Source: Myxococcales bacterium
GTDB lineage: Bacteria > Myxococcota_A > Polyangia > Polyangiales > Polyangiaceae
Direction: 5' to 3'
NCBI GenBank assembly: GCA_025355005.1
Contig: JANXLV010000033.1
Location: 1-64,000, forward strand
DNA length: 64,000 nucleotides
The notes below the pieces were generated by a model. It did not search any database and had not been told where the DNA came from. It was given only the letters and a program-made list of their open reading frames with translations. The number at the start of each line of letters is the position of its first letter. The first letter of the stretch is position 1. Position numbers and translations under genes: made by a program. Below are positions 33,336 through 41,893 of this stretch, piece by piece.

Positions 33336-35288
33336 ATGCGCATCCTTCGCTCTGCGGCTTGTATTCGCGTAACGGCGCTCGCAGCGCTCACCACTGTCTG
33401 CACGCTGGCCTTGTCGCAGGCCTCCTGCGGGAGTGACGGCGGCTCGAACGGCGACGTGGACGCGTCGCCGATCAAGACCAATGGGGACGCGAGCACCCCG
33501 AGCAGCGATGGCGGAGCCATGACCGCGTGCTCGCTCCCCCCCACCGGGCCCGCGAATGGCTACGTGCTCCGCTACGACCAGCTCGGTTACCTCACGAAGG
33601 GCACCAACTGGGCGATGCTGCTCTCGCACGGGAAGGCCGCGCCCAGCTACCAGCTCGTGGACGACAAGGGCTGCGCCGTCGGCACATCGGCGAAGGCCAG
33701 CCCGCGCGCGGTGGACGTCACGAGCCGCGCAGGCAGCAAGATCACTGGCGACCGTATCGACCTGTCGGCCATCAAGTCCGCTGGCACCTACTGGGTCGTC
33801 GTGGACGGCGTTCGCTTCGGGCCGATCAAGGTCGCCGACGACGTCTACGCGAACCTGGTCCCGACGATGCTCGCGTTCTTGAAGGAGCAGCGCTGCGGCG
33901 CCACCACGGCGGCGATCTCGAAGCACGCCGCGTGTCACCTCTTCTCTTCTGTCAGCGCAGCGGGCCATTCCGGCGACGGCGTCGCGGTCGCCGACGGCAC
34001 GACCACGAACATCACGCTCGCGAGCGGTCCTGCCGTGGACGCAGAGGGCGGCTGGCACGACGCAGGCGACTACATCAAGTTCGTCGGGACCACGGCGTTC
34101 GTGCTGTCCGTCGATCTTCTCGCGCTGCGCGACCATCCCGCGGCGTTCTCGTCGGCGAAGCTCGGCAACGTCAGCGCGGACTTCAAGGCGGAGATGCGCT
34201 GGGGCCTGGACTGGCTCGTGAAGATGCTCGGCGGCGCAACGCTCTATCACCAGTCCTCCGGCGAGAAGGACCACGATCCTGATCCGCGCGTGCCCGAGGC
34301 GGACACCGCCGCTGCGATCCCCGGCTACGATCAGCGACCGCTCTTCATGTTCGCCGCAGGCAAGGGCGCGAACCTGCTCGGACGTGGCGCAGCGGCGCTC
34401 GCGCTCGGCTCGGTGGTCTTCAAGGACGACGCAGCGTACTCCGCGAAGCTGCTCGCGGCCGCGCGCAACGCCTATGCGGCGGTGCCGGCGCGTCTCGCAA
34501 ACCAGAACCCTGATCCCGTGGATTTCTACCAGGAGAGCCACTACGCCGACGACCTCGCGTTCGGCGCCGCGGAGCTCGCGCTCGCCACGAACGAGCAGCC
34601 GTTCAAGGACGACGCAGTGAAGTACTCACGCATCGTCGACACCACGTCCACGCCTGCGAAGCCGCTCTACTGGGGCGACACCACCGCCATGGGTCTGCTC
34701 GAGACCGGGCGCATCTTCCCCGTCGGCGATCCGGTTCGCATCGAGATGGCCGGCCTGCTCACGGAGATCGCCGTTCCCATGCTGCAGTCCGCGACCACGC
34801 CCACCGGGCCCGGCGCGCCGTACCACTATGCACTGGACGCGTTCGACAACGGCACCATCGAGCAGTCACTGGGCGCGGCGGCCGTGTGTCTTGCTGCGCG
34901 ACGGCTGGGCGGCAACGACGCGTGTGATCAGGTGGGCCGTGATCAGCTGCACTGGATGCTGGGGCTGAATCCATTCGGCTACTCGTTCCTCATTGGTGCT
35001 GGCACCACGTACCCCAAGCATCCGCAGCACGCGTGGGCGCAGAAGACCGGCAACGAGATCACGGGCGCGATCGTCGGTGGCCCCACGGGCATCAAGGTGC
35101 TCATGGACATCTCGTCGGGAGATCCGAGCCTCGTCGTTCCCACCGCGATGAGCCCGCTCGCGGAGTGGTCCACGGACGACCTCGTCTACGAGGACGACGT
35201 CACGAACTACGTCGTCAACGAGCCCGCGATCGACTTCTCTGGTCCGCTCGTCTTCGTGGTCTCGGAGCTCGTGGACCCGCGGCCCTGA
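33336..35288 (+). CDS. Glycoside hydrolase family 9 (cellulase-type) lipoprotein
   Basis: 650 residues; TAGGA precedes the ATG. The signal peptide ends LSQASCGSDGG (lipobox), then an Asp/Ser linker. An Ig-like CelD N-domain (YVLRYDQLGYLTKG to RFGPIKVADDVY) precedes the (alpha/alpha)6 GH9 domain. GGWHDAGDYIKF holds the catalytic-base aspartates, LGLNPFGYSFLIGAG matches the conserved NP..SF loop, and DVTNYVVNEPAIDFSG contains the acid Glu after Asn. The expected activity is endo- or exo-cleavage of beta-1,4-glucans at the cell surface; lipid anchoring suggests the enzyme stays cell-bound. It is convergent with the enoyl-CoA hydratase gene. Confidence 0.9.
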   Translation: MRILRSAACIRVTALAALTTVCTLALSQASCGSDGGSNGDVDASPIKTNGDASTPSSDGGAMTACSLPPTGPANGYVLRYDQLGYLTKGTNWAMLLSHGKAAPSYQLVDDKGCAVGTSAKASPRAVDVTSRAGSKITGDRIDLSAIKSAGTYWVVVDGVRFGPIKVADDVYANLVPTMLAFLKEQRCGATTAAISKHAACHLFSSVSAAGHSGDGVAVADGTTTNITLASGPAVDAEGGWHDAGDYIKFVGTTAFVLSVDLLALRDHPAAFSSAKLGNVSADFKAEMRWGLDWLVKMLGGATLYHQSSGEKDHDPDPRVPEADTAAAIPGYDQRPLFMFAAGKGANLLGRGAAALALGSVVFKDDAAYSAKLLAAARNAYAAVPARLANQNPDPVDFYQESHYADDLAFGAAELALATNEQPFKDDAVKYSRIVDTTSTPAKPLYWGDTTAMGLLETGRIFPVGDPVRIEMAGLLTEIAVPMLQSATTPTGPGAPYHYALDAFDNGTIEQSLGAAAVCLAARRLGGNDACDQVGRDQLHWMLGLNPFGYSFLIGAGTTYPKHPQHAWAQKTGNEITGAIVGGPTGIKVLMDISSGDPSLVVPTAMSPLAEWSTDDLVYEDDVTNYVVNEPAIDFSGPLVFVVSELVDPRP

Positions 35289-35297
35289 ATCGAGAGC

Positions 35298-36089
35298 CTA
35301 TTTCCCCTGGAATGCGGGCTTTCGCTTCTGGGCGAAGGCCTCGAGCGCCTCGCGGCGATCCTCGGAGACGAGCGTCTTGTCGTACGCGTGCGACTCCAGC
35401 AGCAAGCCTTGCTCCAGTGAGGAATCGAACGATGCATCGATCGCCCAGAGCGCGGACGCCTGCGCGATCGGCGCGCCGTTCGCGATGGGCGCGATCCACT
35501 CGATGACGTCATCGATCAGGTTCTTGCCCGCTGGTGTGATGCGATTGACGAGGCCCCACGCGAGCGCGGTCTCTGCGTTCACGCGCCGCCCGGTGAGGAT
35601 CATCTCCTTCGCGCGCGCCTCGCCCACGATGCGCGGCAGCCGTTGCGTGCCACCCGCACCAGGGATGATGCCCAGCGTCGTCTCGGGCAGACCGACCTCC
35701 ACGTGTGCCGCGGCCACCCGCAGATCGCAGAGCAGCGCGAGCTCCAGTCCGCCACCGAACGCGACGCCGTTGAGCGCGGCGATGACCGGCTTCGGGCTGC
35801 GATCGATGGGGCCGAGCTCCGACCGGTACAGCTCCACCTGTACGCGCACGTCGTTCTCGGTCATGCCCTGACGTTCCTTCAGGTCCGCGCCGGCGCAGAA
35901 CGCCTTCTCGCCGAAGCCGGTGATCACGATCGCGCGGATCGTATCGTTCGTTACCGCCTCTCGTGCGAGGTTGCCAAACGCGAAGAGCGTCTTGCGCGAC
36001 AGCGAGTTCATGCGGTCCGGGCGCGCGATCGTCCACACGACGACGTTGCCCCGCTGCTCCACGTCGATCGGAAAATCCTCGGTCGCCAT
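35298..36089 (-). CDS. Enoyl-CoA hydratase/isomerase, AUH-like
   Basis: 263 residues. Crotonase fold: the oxyanion-hole motifs are CAGADLKER and ALNGVAFGGGLELAL, and the catalytic Glu regions are GLPETTLGIIPGAGGTQRLPR. The pattern is close to the AUH type, which includes methylglutaconyl-CoA hydratase of leucine breakdown, although broad short-chain hydratase activity is equally possible. Its start overlaps the stop of the M1 peptidase gene by one base (TGATG), so the two are cotranscribed. Confidence 0.92.
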   Translation of the reverse strand: MATEDFPIDVEQRGNVVVWTIARPDRMNSLSRKTLFAFGNLAREAVTNDTIRAIVITGFGEKAFCAGADLKERQGMTENDVRVQVELYRSELGPIDRSPKPVIAALNGVAFGGGLELALLCDLRVAAAHVEVGLPETTLGIIPGAGGTQRLPRIVGEARAKEMILTGRRVNAETALAWGLVNRITPAGKNLIDDVIEWIAPIANGAPIAQASALWAIDASFDSSLEQGLLLESHAYDKTLVSEDRREALEAFAQKRKPAFQGK

Positions 36090-38650
36090 CAGACGCGCGC
36101 TCTCTTTCCCTTCGCGGTGAGCTTCTGCAGCTGGGCACGCAGCTCCGCGTAGTCCTTCTCGATGCGCTCGATGCGGCCGGTGAGCTCGCGCGCGACCTTC
36201 TTGTCGTCGCGGCCGAGATCACGCAGCGCCTCGCGGATCCGCCTGCGAACGCGCGGGTCCAGGTCCGTATCGAGCACTGCCGCCAGCTTGCCGCGGGACC
36301 GCACGTCGCCGATCTCCACGAGCGCGCGCGTGACGTCGATGCGGAGGTAGGGATCCTTGTCGGTGAGCAGCTCCTCGATCGTCTCCCGCACGCGGGGCTC
36401 GGTGGTGAGCTGCGCGAGCGCCCAGATCGCCGAGCGCCGGAGCCGCGTGGGCTGCCCGTACCGCGTGCGCTTCAAGAGCTCCGGGATCACGTCGTCCGTT
36501 AGCAGCGCGCCCAGCGCATCCGCGGCGGCCGCGGCGATCACGTCGGCCCATGACGGCGTGTCGAGCACGGCGAGCAGCGCGTTCTTCGCGATCGGATCCC
36601 GCGTCTTGCCGAGCGCGCGCGCGGCTTCGGCGCAGACCAGGTAGCTCGGGTCGGACTTGGTGAGGCGTGCGAGCGTCTTCGCCGCGGCCTTCGACTTGAG
36701 GACGCCGAGCGCCGCGACCACGGCACGACGCACCTTGGGGTGCTTCGTGCCCAGCGCCTCTACGAGCAGCGCTTCGGACTCCGGGCTCCTGATGGTGCCG
36801 AGCGCATGAGCCGCCTCCGAGCGCACCATCCACGCTTCTTTTTCGCGGGAAAGCGCGTGCCCCAACGCGCGGATCGAGAGCAGGTCGTTGTGCTTGGCGA
36901 GCGCCTGCGCAGCCCTCCATCGGCCGCGCGCCGTGGGCGCATGGGCAAGCTGCTCGCGCGCCATGTCGTCCGGCACGTTGACGGCCACGTCGCCCAGGAT
37001 GCGCATCCGCGGGTCCACCACCACGAAGAGGGGACGCTTGGGGCACGGCAGCGCAAACGTATTGGCGCGCGCGTCGAGCACCACCTTGCGCTCGTTGACC
37101 TTCTTCGCGTGGTCCACGATGAGGATCTCGATGGGGACCTGAAACGCGGCGATCACGCCGTCCTTCGCCTCCTGCGTCTGCTTGGCGGACACGGAGAGCA
37201 CGCCGTCACTCCATGACACGTCCACCGTGAGGTCGGGGTGCCCCGCCGTGTACACGAGCTCGTTGAACATGGAGCCCAGCGAGCGGCCGCTCACCGACTC
37301 GAGCGCGGCGCGGAGGTCGCGCGTCTCCACGATGCCCTTCGCATGCGTGGCGACGTACTTCTTGATGCCCGCGAAGAAGGTGTCGTCGCCGAGCTCCATG
37401 CGGAGCACGTGCAACACGAGCGCGCCCTTCTCGTAGAGGTGCCTGTCGAAGAGATCGAGCGGCGCGTCGTAGTCCCGGCACACGATGGGCCGCTTGTAGC
37501 GACCCGCGGCCTCACCCAGGTAGCCGTGCAAGTCCGTGAGCAGTCCGTACTCGTACGCGTCGTGGCCTTCGGTGTGCTCCTGCCAGATGTGCTCGAAGTA
37601 GGTCGCGAATCCTTCGTTCAGCCAGCCCTCTGCCCAGTCGCGGCACGTGAGGAAGTCACCGAACCACTGGTGCGCGAGCTCGTGCGCGACGAGGTCCTCG
37701 CTCGTGATGTCGAGGGCGGCGCGCTTGTCGATCAGTATGTGCTCGTACATGGTCGTGGCAGTGGTGTTCTCCATGCCGCCGAAGATGAAGTCCGACACGA
37801 CGACCTGCGCGTAGCGATTCCACGGGTACGGCTGACCGGTGAGCTTTGCGAAGAGCGCGATCATCTCCTTCGTCCGCCCGAACGTGCGACGCGCGTCCTC
37901 TTCACGCCCCTTCGGCACCAGGAACGAGAGCGGCACCGTGCCGGCCATGTCCTCGATCTCCGAGAACTCACCCGCGACCAGCGTGAGCAGGTAGCTGGAG
38001 TGCGGCTCGTTCATCTTCCAGTGAAAGCGTTCCAGCCCTGTTTTTTCAGGCTTTCGTGAGATGAGCGCGCCGTTGGAGAGCACGTAGAGCCCCTTGGGCA
38101 CTGCGATGCTCATCTCCGTCGTCATCTTCTCGTGCGGCGCATCGTGGCATGGCACGAAGTGACGCGCGTCCTCCTCCTGGCACTGGCTCCACACCTGACG
38201 CGGGCGATCCTTCACCTCTGCATCCGGCTCCAGGAAGTAGAGACCCTTCCGCGGCACTGCCGTGTATCCGATGGTGATCTTCGCGGCCTTCTTCTTCCCC
38301 AGCGGGACCGTCAGCACGCGGCCGTCATACGTGTAGTTTACAGCTTGTCCATCGACGTGGACCTTGTGCAGGTCGAACGCGATCGCATCGAGCGGCATCT
38401 CCGTGGCGGTCGGCGATGAGCGCACCACGTCGAGCGTGGCCACTGCCGCGATGCTCTTGTGGGCGAACGACAGCTTCGCCGAGAGCTTCAGGTGCGTGAT
38501 GCGAAACGGGCGGTCCCGCTCGAAGCGCGGACGCCTGTCCTCACCCAGCGTGAAGGGCCGCGCGGCAAGCGCGTGGGCGTGCTCGTGTGCATGGGAGAAA
38601 GAGCCGTGCGCCCCACCGCACCGGGCAGAGAGCCTTCCGGAGGTCGTCAT
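36089..38650 (-). CDS. M1-family metallopeptidase fused to HEAT repeats
   Basis: 853 residues. After an N-terminal His/Ala-rich stretch the M1 beta domain starts near residue 45. The exopeptidase loop is GGMEN at 291-295. The zinc site is HELAHQWFGD (His323, Glu324, His327) with Glu346 in WLNEGFATYF. After the catalytic and immunoglobulin-like parts (to about 560) the C-terminal 290 residues are HEAT-like repeats: SREKEAWMVRSEAAHALGTI, TKHPKVRRAVVAALGVL and KDPYLRIDVTRALVEI. This is the layout of myxobacterial M1 enzymes in which HEAT repeats replace the usual ERAP-like tail. No signal peptide is visible. It lies 73 bases downstream of pilQ, beyond a strong hairpin. Confidence 0.92.
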   Translation of the reverse strand: MTTSGRLSARCGGAHGSFSHAHEHAHALAARPFTLGEDRRPRFERDRPFRITHLKLSAKLSFAHKSIAAVATLDVVRSSPTATEMPLDAIAFDLHKVHVDGQAVNYTYDGRVLTVPLGKKKAAKITIGYTAVPRKGLYFLEPDAEVKDRPRQVWSQCQEEDARHFVPCHDAPHEKMTTEMSIAVPKGLYVLSNGALISRKPEKTGLERFHWKMNEPHSSYLLTLVAGEFSEIEDMAGTVPLSFLVPKGREEDARRTFGRTKEMIALFAKLTGQPYPWNRYAQVVVSDFIFGGMENTTATTMYEHILIDKRAALDITSEDLVAHELAHQWFGDFLTCRDWAEGWLNEGFATYFEHIWQEHTEGHDAYEYGLLTDLHGYLGEAAGRYKRPIVCRDYDAPLDLFDRHLYEKGALVLHVLRMELGDDTFFAGIKKYVATHAKGIVETRDLRAALESVSGRSLGSMFNELVYTAGHPDLTVDVSWSDGVLSVSAKQTQEAKDGVIAAFQVPIEILIVDHAKKVNERKVVLDARANTFALPCPKRPLFVVVDPRMRILGDVAVNVPDDMAREQLAHAPTARGRWRAAQALAKHNDLLSIRALGHALSREKEAWMVRSEAAHALGTIRSPESEALLVEALGTKHPKVRRAVVAALGVLKSKAAAKTLARLTKSDPSYLVCAEAARALGKTRDPIAKNALLAVLDTPSWADVIAAAAADALGALLTDDVIPELLKRTRYGQPTRLRRSAIWALAQLTTEPRVRETIEELLTDKDPYLRIDVTRALVEIGDVRSRGKLAAVLDTDLDPRVRRRIREALRDLGRDDKKVARELTGRIERIEKDYAELRAQLQKLTAKGKRARV

Positions 38651-38672
38651 GTGAGGGCGAGCCTAAAGCAGA

Positions 38673-38703
38673 GGGCACGATTCGGGAATCCCGAACCGTG
38701 CCC
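38673..38703 (-). terminator. 14-bp-stem hairpin after pilQ, probable terminator
   Basis: Arms at 38673-38686 and 38690-38703 are inverted repeats with a 3-base loop. The single mismatch becomes a G-U wobble only in minus-strand RNA, so the transcript from pilQ can pair over all 14 positions. The hairpin starts 21 bases after the pilQ stop. No T-run follows, only TCTGCTTT. It may end pil transcription or protect the mRNA end before the M1 peptidase gene. Confidence 0.6.
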
Positions 38704-38723
38704 CGCGGTGAATCGAGACTCGC

Positions 38724-41090
38724 TCAGCGACCGAGCGCTTCGGCGCGGTTCACGATGCGCGGCGTCAGGAAGATGATGAGCTCGTTGCGGGTATCGCTCG
38801 CACGGCGACGCTGGAAGAGGACGCCGAGGATCGGGATGTCGCCGAAGAACGGGACCTGGTCCAGGTTTCGACCAGTGTTACGCGTGTAGATACCGCCGAT
38901 GACCGCGGTGTGTCCGTCCATGACGAGCAGGTCGGTCTCCGCCTCACGCTTGAGGATGGTCGGATCACCACGAGCAGAGGTCTGGTTGAAGTCGGGCTCG
39001 TCTCGGTTGATCTTCACGTGCATCGAGACGGAGCCTTCGGCCGTGACGTGCGGCTTCACGAGGAGCTGCAGCTTGGCTTCCTGGAAGGTCGTCTGGACGC
39101 CTTGCGCGGAGATCTGCGAGAACGGAATCAACGTACCCTGGTTGATACGAGCCTCGCGGTTGTCGAGGGTCAGGATGCGCGGACTGGAGACGATGCGGAG
39201 AAGACCGCTCGCCTCGGAGGCCGACAGACGCAGCGTCAGGTTGAAGTTGTTGTCGATCGACCCCAGTGTGAAGCCGACGGCACCGCCTTGTCCCGTACCG
39301 ACTGCGGCGGGCAAGTTGACCGCGAAGTTCGGCTGGGTGACGTTTCCGACGAACGGCGAGAGACCGCGTGTCGGTGTGGCGCCGTCGTAGGCACCGCCTG
39401 ACGTGGTCACGCGGGAGGGGAACGCGACGCCGGTCGGATTTCCGGTGGCCGACGAGAAGGTGGAGTCACCACCCCACTGGATACCGAGGTCGCGGCCGTA
39501 GCGGCTCGTGGCCTCGACGATTCGCGCTTCGATCAGCACCTGCGGCGTCTGCGTATCGAGCGAGCGAATGAGCTCTTCGATGTTGTTCAGGTTGCCGGAG
39601 ATGTCGCGGCTGATGAGCACGTTCGTGCGCTCGTCGACGGCGATGGAGCCGCGCGGCGAGAGGAGATCCTTTGCACGGGCCTGGAGCTCGTCGGCGCTTG
39701 CGTAGCTGACGGGAATGAGGCGCGTCTCGAGCGGCGTGAGCTCGTACTCCTGCTTGGCTGCCGCAAGGCGCAGCTCGCGCTCCTTCTGCAGGCGGTCGAG
39801 CGGAGCGACGCGGATCAGGTTGCCGGAGCGGACCATGCCCAGGCTCTTCGCCTGGAGCACGACGTCGAGCGCCTGGTCCCACGGCACGTTGCGCATCCGG
39901 ATGGTGACGCTGCCCTGCACGTCGTCGGCGGTGACGATGTTCACGCGACCGACGTCCGCGAGGAGCCGGAGGATGTTGTGGATATCGGCGTCCTTGAGGT
40001 CGAGGTCGATGCGGCGGCCGTTGTAGCGGCCGGCCTGCGCGTTCACGCCGGAGGTGAAGCCTGCAGCCTCACCGCCACCGAACGTCTCCACCTTCTCGTC
40101 GCCGTGGATCGAGGTCTCCACCTTCGCGATATCGGCGCCAACTTGCTCACGCGCGACGGTCTGCGTCTTGCGGACCGCGTTGCCCTTCGAGTCGGTCGTC
40201 TTGGCCGCGCCCTTGCGGGCATCGAACGTCCAGATCAGCTTGTTGCCTTCCACGCTGACGGCGCCAGAGGCCTCGCCATCGCGGTCGATCTCGACCACCG
40301 CCGACTTCGACTTTGCATCGAACGATGCGGTGACCGCGCGCAGCGTGCTGCCCGGGCCGGTCGCGTCGGTGGTGTGCGCCAGGTTCTCGGGAACCGAAAC
40401 GCCCTTGATTTCCAGGCGGAGACGGCCGTCCTGCGCCGTGCGCAGCGTGTACTCCGGCGGCGCGCTCGCGCTGATGATGACGCGGTCGCATGCCTTCTCG
40501 CAGCGACCCTTCTCGTGCTCCACGGTCACGCCGGTGAGGGCCACGGTGGGCGCGGGCTCCGACTTCACGGAGAGGAGCTCGGTCATCTTGACGACCAGCG
40601 GCGCGCTCGCAGCCTCCGTCTTGTCGTTCTCCAGGAGCTGGATGGCGAGCTTGTCGCCGTCAGCCTTGAGCCTGTAGGCGGCCTTCTTCGTGAGGTTCAC
40701 GGTGACGCGTGTGAGCGACCCCGTGTCCGTCTTGAAGGCCTGCGTCATCACGCCGCCGACGATGCCAGATGGCGTCGTCATCGCAGCGGGCACGCCGACT
40801 ACATCCGACGACGAGATGTCGACGATGAGGCGACTGCCGCCATCGGCGACCCGCATCGTGTATGTGGGAGCGACGGTCCCGGTCACCAAGATCTCGGTGG
40901 CCGCTCCCTCGGTCCGCATCACGACGTCGTGGACGTGGTTCGGTGTGGTCTCGGCTGCATGTGCCGCCGGAGAGGCGAGCACGAGAGCACTCGACGCAAG
41001 CATCGCGTAAATCAGCCGGCTGGTGGACGTGCGCATGCGCTTCTGTGAGTCCGAACCGCCGAAGATGGCGAAAGGCTGAAACCCAAGCAT
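38724..41090 (-). CDS. pilQ: Type IV pilus outer-membrane secretin PilQ
   Basis: 788 residues from the ATG at 41090, which has GAGGGAG with a 5-base spacer. An ATG at 41036 (MRTSTSR) lacks one, although it would give a more usual signal peptide. The signal peptide ends ASPAAHA. Two AMIN-type peptidoglycan-binding domains precede the N0/STN domain (IDLDLKDADIHNILRLLADV), an N1 domain and the secretin channel domain with LLRIVSSPRILTLDNREARI and HVTAEGSVSMHV. It forms the multimeric pore through which the pilus is extruded. Gene order pilM-N-O-P-Q supports the assignment; in myxobacteria these pili power social (S-type) motility. Confidence 0.96.
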   Translation of the reverse strand: MLGFQPFAIFGGSDSQKRMRTSTSRLIYAMLASSALVLASPAAHAAETTPNHVHDVVMRTEGAATEILVTGTVAPTYTMRVADGGSRLIVDISSSDVVGVPAAMTTPSGIVGGVMTQAFKTDTGSLTRVTVNLTKKAAYRLKADGDKLAIQLLENDKTEAASAPLVVKMTELLSVKSEPAPTVALTGVTVEHEKGRCEKACDRVIISASAPPEYTLRTAQDGRLRLEIKGVSVPENLAHTTDATGPGSTLRAVTASFDAKSKSAVVEIDRDGEASGAVSVEGNKLIWTFDARKGAAKTTDSKGNAVRKTQTVAREQVGADIAKVETSIHGDEKVETFGGGEAAGFTSGVNAQAGRYNGRRIDLDLKDADIHNILRLLADVGRVNIVTADDVQGSVTIRMRNVPWDQALDVVLQAKSLGMVRSGNLIRVAPLDRLQKERELRLAAAKQEYELTPLETRLIPVSYASADELQARAKDLLSPRGSIAVDERTNVLISRDISGNLNNIEELIRSLDTQTPQVLIEARIVEATSRYGRDLGIQWGGDSTFSSATGNPTGVAFPSRVTTSGGAYDGATPTRGLSPFVGNVTQPNFAVNLPAAVGTGQGGAVGFTLGSIDNNFNLTLRLSASEASGLLRIVSSPRILTLDNREARINQGTLIPFSQISAQGVQTTFQEAKLQLLVKPHVTAEGSVSMHVKINRDEPDFNQTSARGDPTILKREAETDLLVMDGHTAVIGGIYTRNTGRNLDQVPFFGDIPILGVLFQRRRASDTRNELIIFLTPRIVNRAEALGR

Positions 41091-41192
41091 TGTGGCTCCC
41101 TCGCCTCCCGAAGAAGATGGGCACCGAATGCGCCACCCAACGGGAGTTTCCCTGAAACCGTAAAACGCGACCCCCGAAACGGCCCAATTTGT

Positions 41193-41250
41193 GGCGAAGA
41201 ATTATTTCTTCACCGCATCGAGCGGGCGCGACAAAACACCCAGCGCGCCC
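41193..41250 (-). promoter_or_regulatory. Two hairpins in the pilP-pilQ gap
   Basis: In minus-strand RNA, GGTGAAGAA pairs with TTCTTCGCC (41193-41214, loop ATAA, one wobble). A second stem of GGGCGCG with CGCGCCC spans 41224-41250 around a 13-base loop. They sit about 100-160 bases before pilQ, in the only sizeable gap of an otherwise overlapping gene set. They could be an mRNA processing site, an attenuator or an operator dyad. Confidence 0.45.
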
Positions 41251-41296
41251 CGGTGAAACCAGGACGCGCTTCCGTGCAAACTACAACAAGTGCAGT

Positions 41297-41893
41297 TTAC
41301 AGCTGATTCTTCTCGTCTGACTCCGGATGAAGCGGAATGACTCTCGTGGCGGGAGCGACAGCGGGCTGCGACGGGTCGAGCCGGATGAGAACGATGTCCC
41401 CATCGCGGATGCGATCGACGCGCCAGCTGAGGCTGTAGTCCGAGCCGTTGCTGCCGCCGACGTGGACGATGTCCGGCTTGCCCAGGTAGTCGCCGCGCTT
41501 CACGACCCAGCCCTTGTTCTGCGGGTCGAGCAGCATGGCGCGCGGGTAGTCACCGCCGGTGACGATGGCGACGAGCTTCATCTCGTCGATGGAGAACTGC
41601 GCGAGCACGGCGTCGATCTGGGTGCCGGGCAGCTTGCGGTTTTGCGGCGCGAACGTGGCCGCGAACGAGCGGAACGGATCGCGGTTCTTCTCGCCCTCCG
41701 TGAACTCGTTCTCGGCGTACTCCGTCTTGGACGCAACGGTGGCCGGAAGTCCGCCCTCCCCAGCACCACCGTCGCCGCCGCCCATCGCCGTGGGTCGGTT
41801 GCCGAAGTTGTTCGTTGCGGGCTTGTCGCCGCATGCGAGCAGAAGAGCTGCGGCAGCGGTGGCGATCACGATCGCCGCGGGAAGCGATTTCAT
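41297..41893 (-). CDS. pilP: Type IV pilus inner-membrane lipoprotein PilP
   Basis: 198 residues. The signal peptide ends AAAALLLACGDKP (lipobox). A Gly-rich disordered linker is followed by the conserved periplasmic beta domain: KNRDPFRSF, the typical PilP entry motif, then MKLVAIVTGGDYPRAMLLDPQNKGWVVKRGDYLG and ending in DGDIVLIRLDP. PilP links the PilN/PilO alignment complex to the secretin PilQ. Its ATGA start region overlaps pilO by 4 bases; pilQ follows after a 206-bp gap. Confidence 0.92.
   Translation of the reverse strand: MKSLPAAIVIATAAAALLLACGDKPATNNFGNRPTAMGGGDGGAGEGGLPATVASKTEYAENEFTEGEKNRDPFRSFAATFAPQNRKLPGTQIDAVLAQFSIDEMKLVAIVTGGDYPRAMLLDPQNKGWVVKRGDYLGKPDIVHVGGSNGSDYSLSWRVDRIRDGDIVLIRLDPSQPAVAPATRVIPLHPESDEKNQL

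Noticed and set aside
38035-38052. T-run resembling a terminator
   Set aside because: It lies inside the M1 peptidase coding frame and has no stem in front of it.
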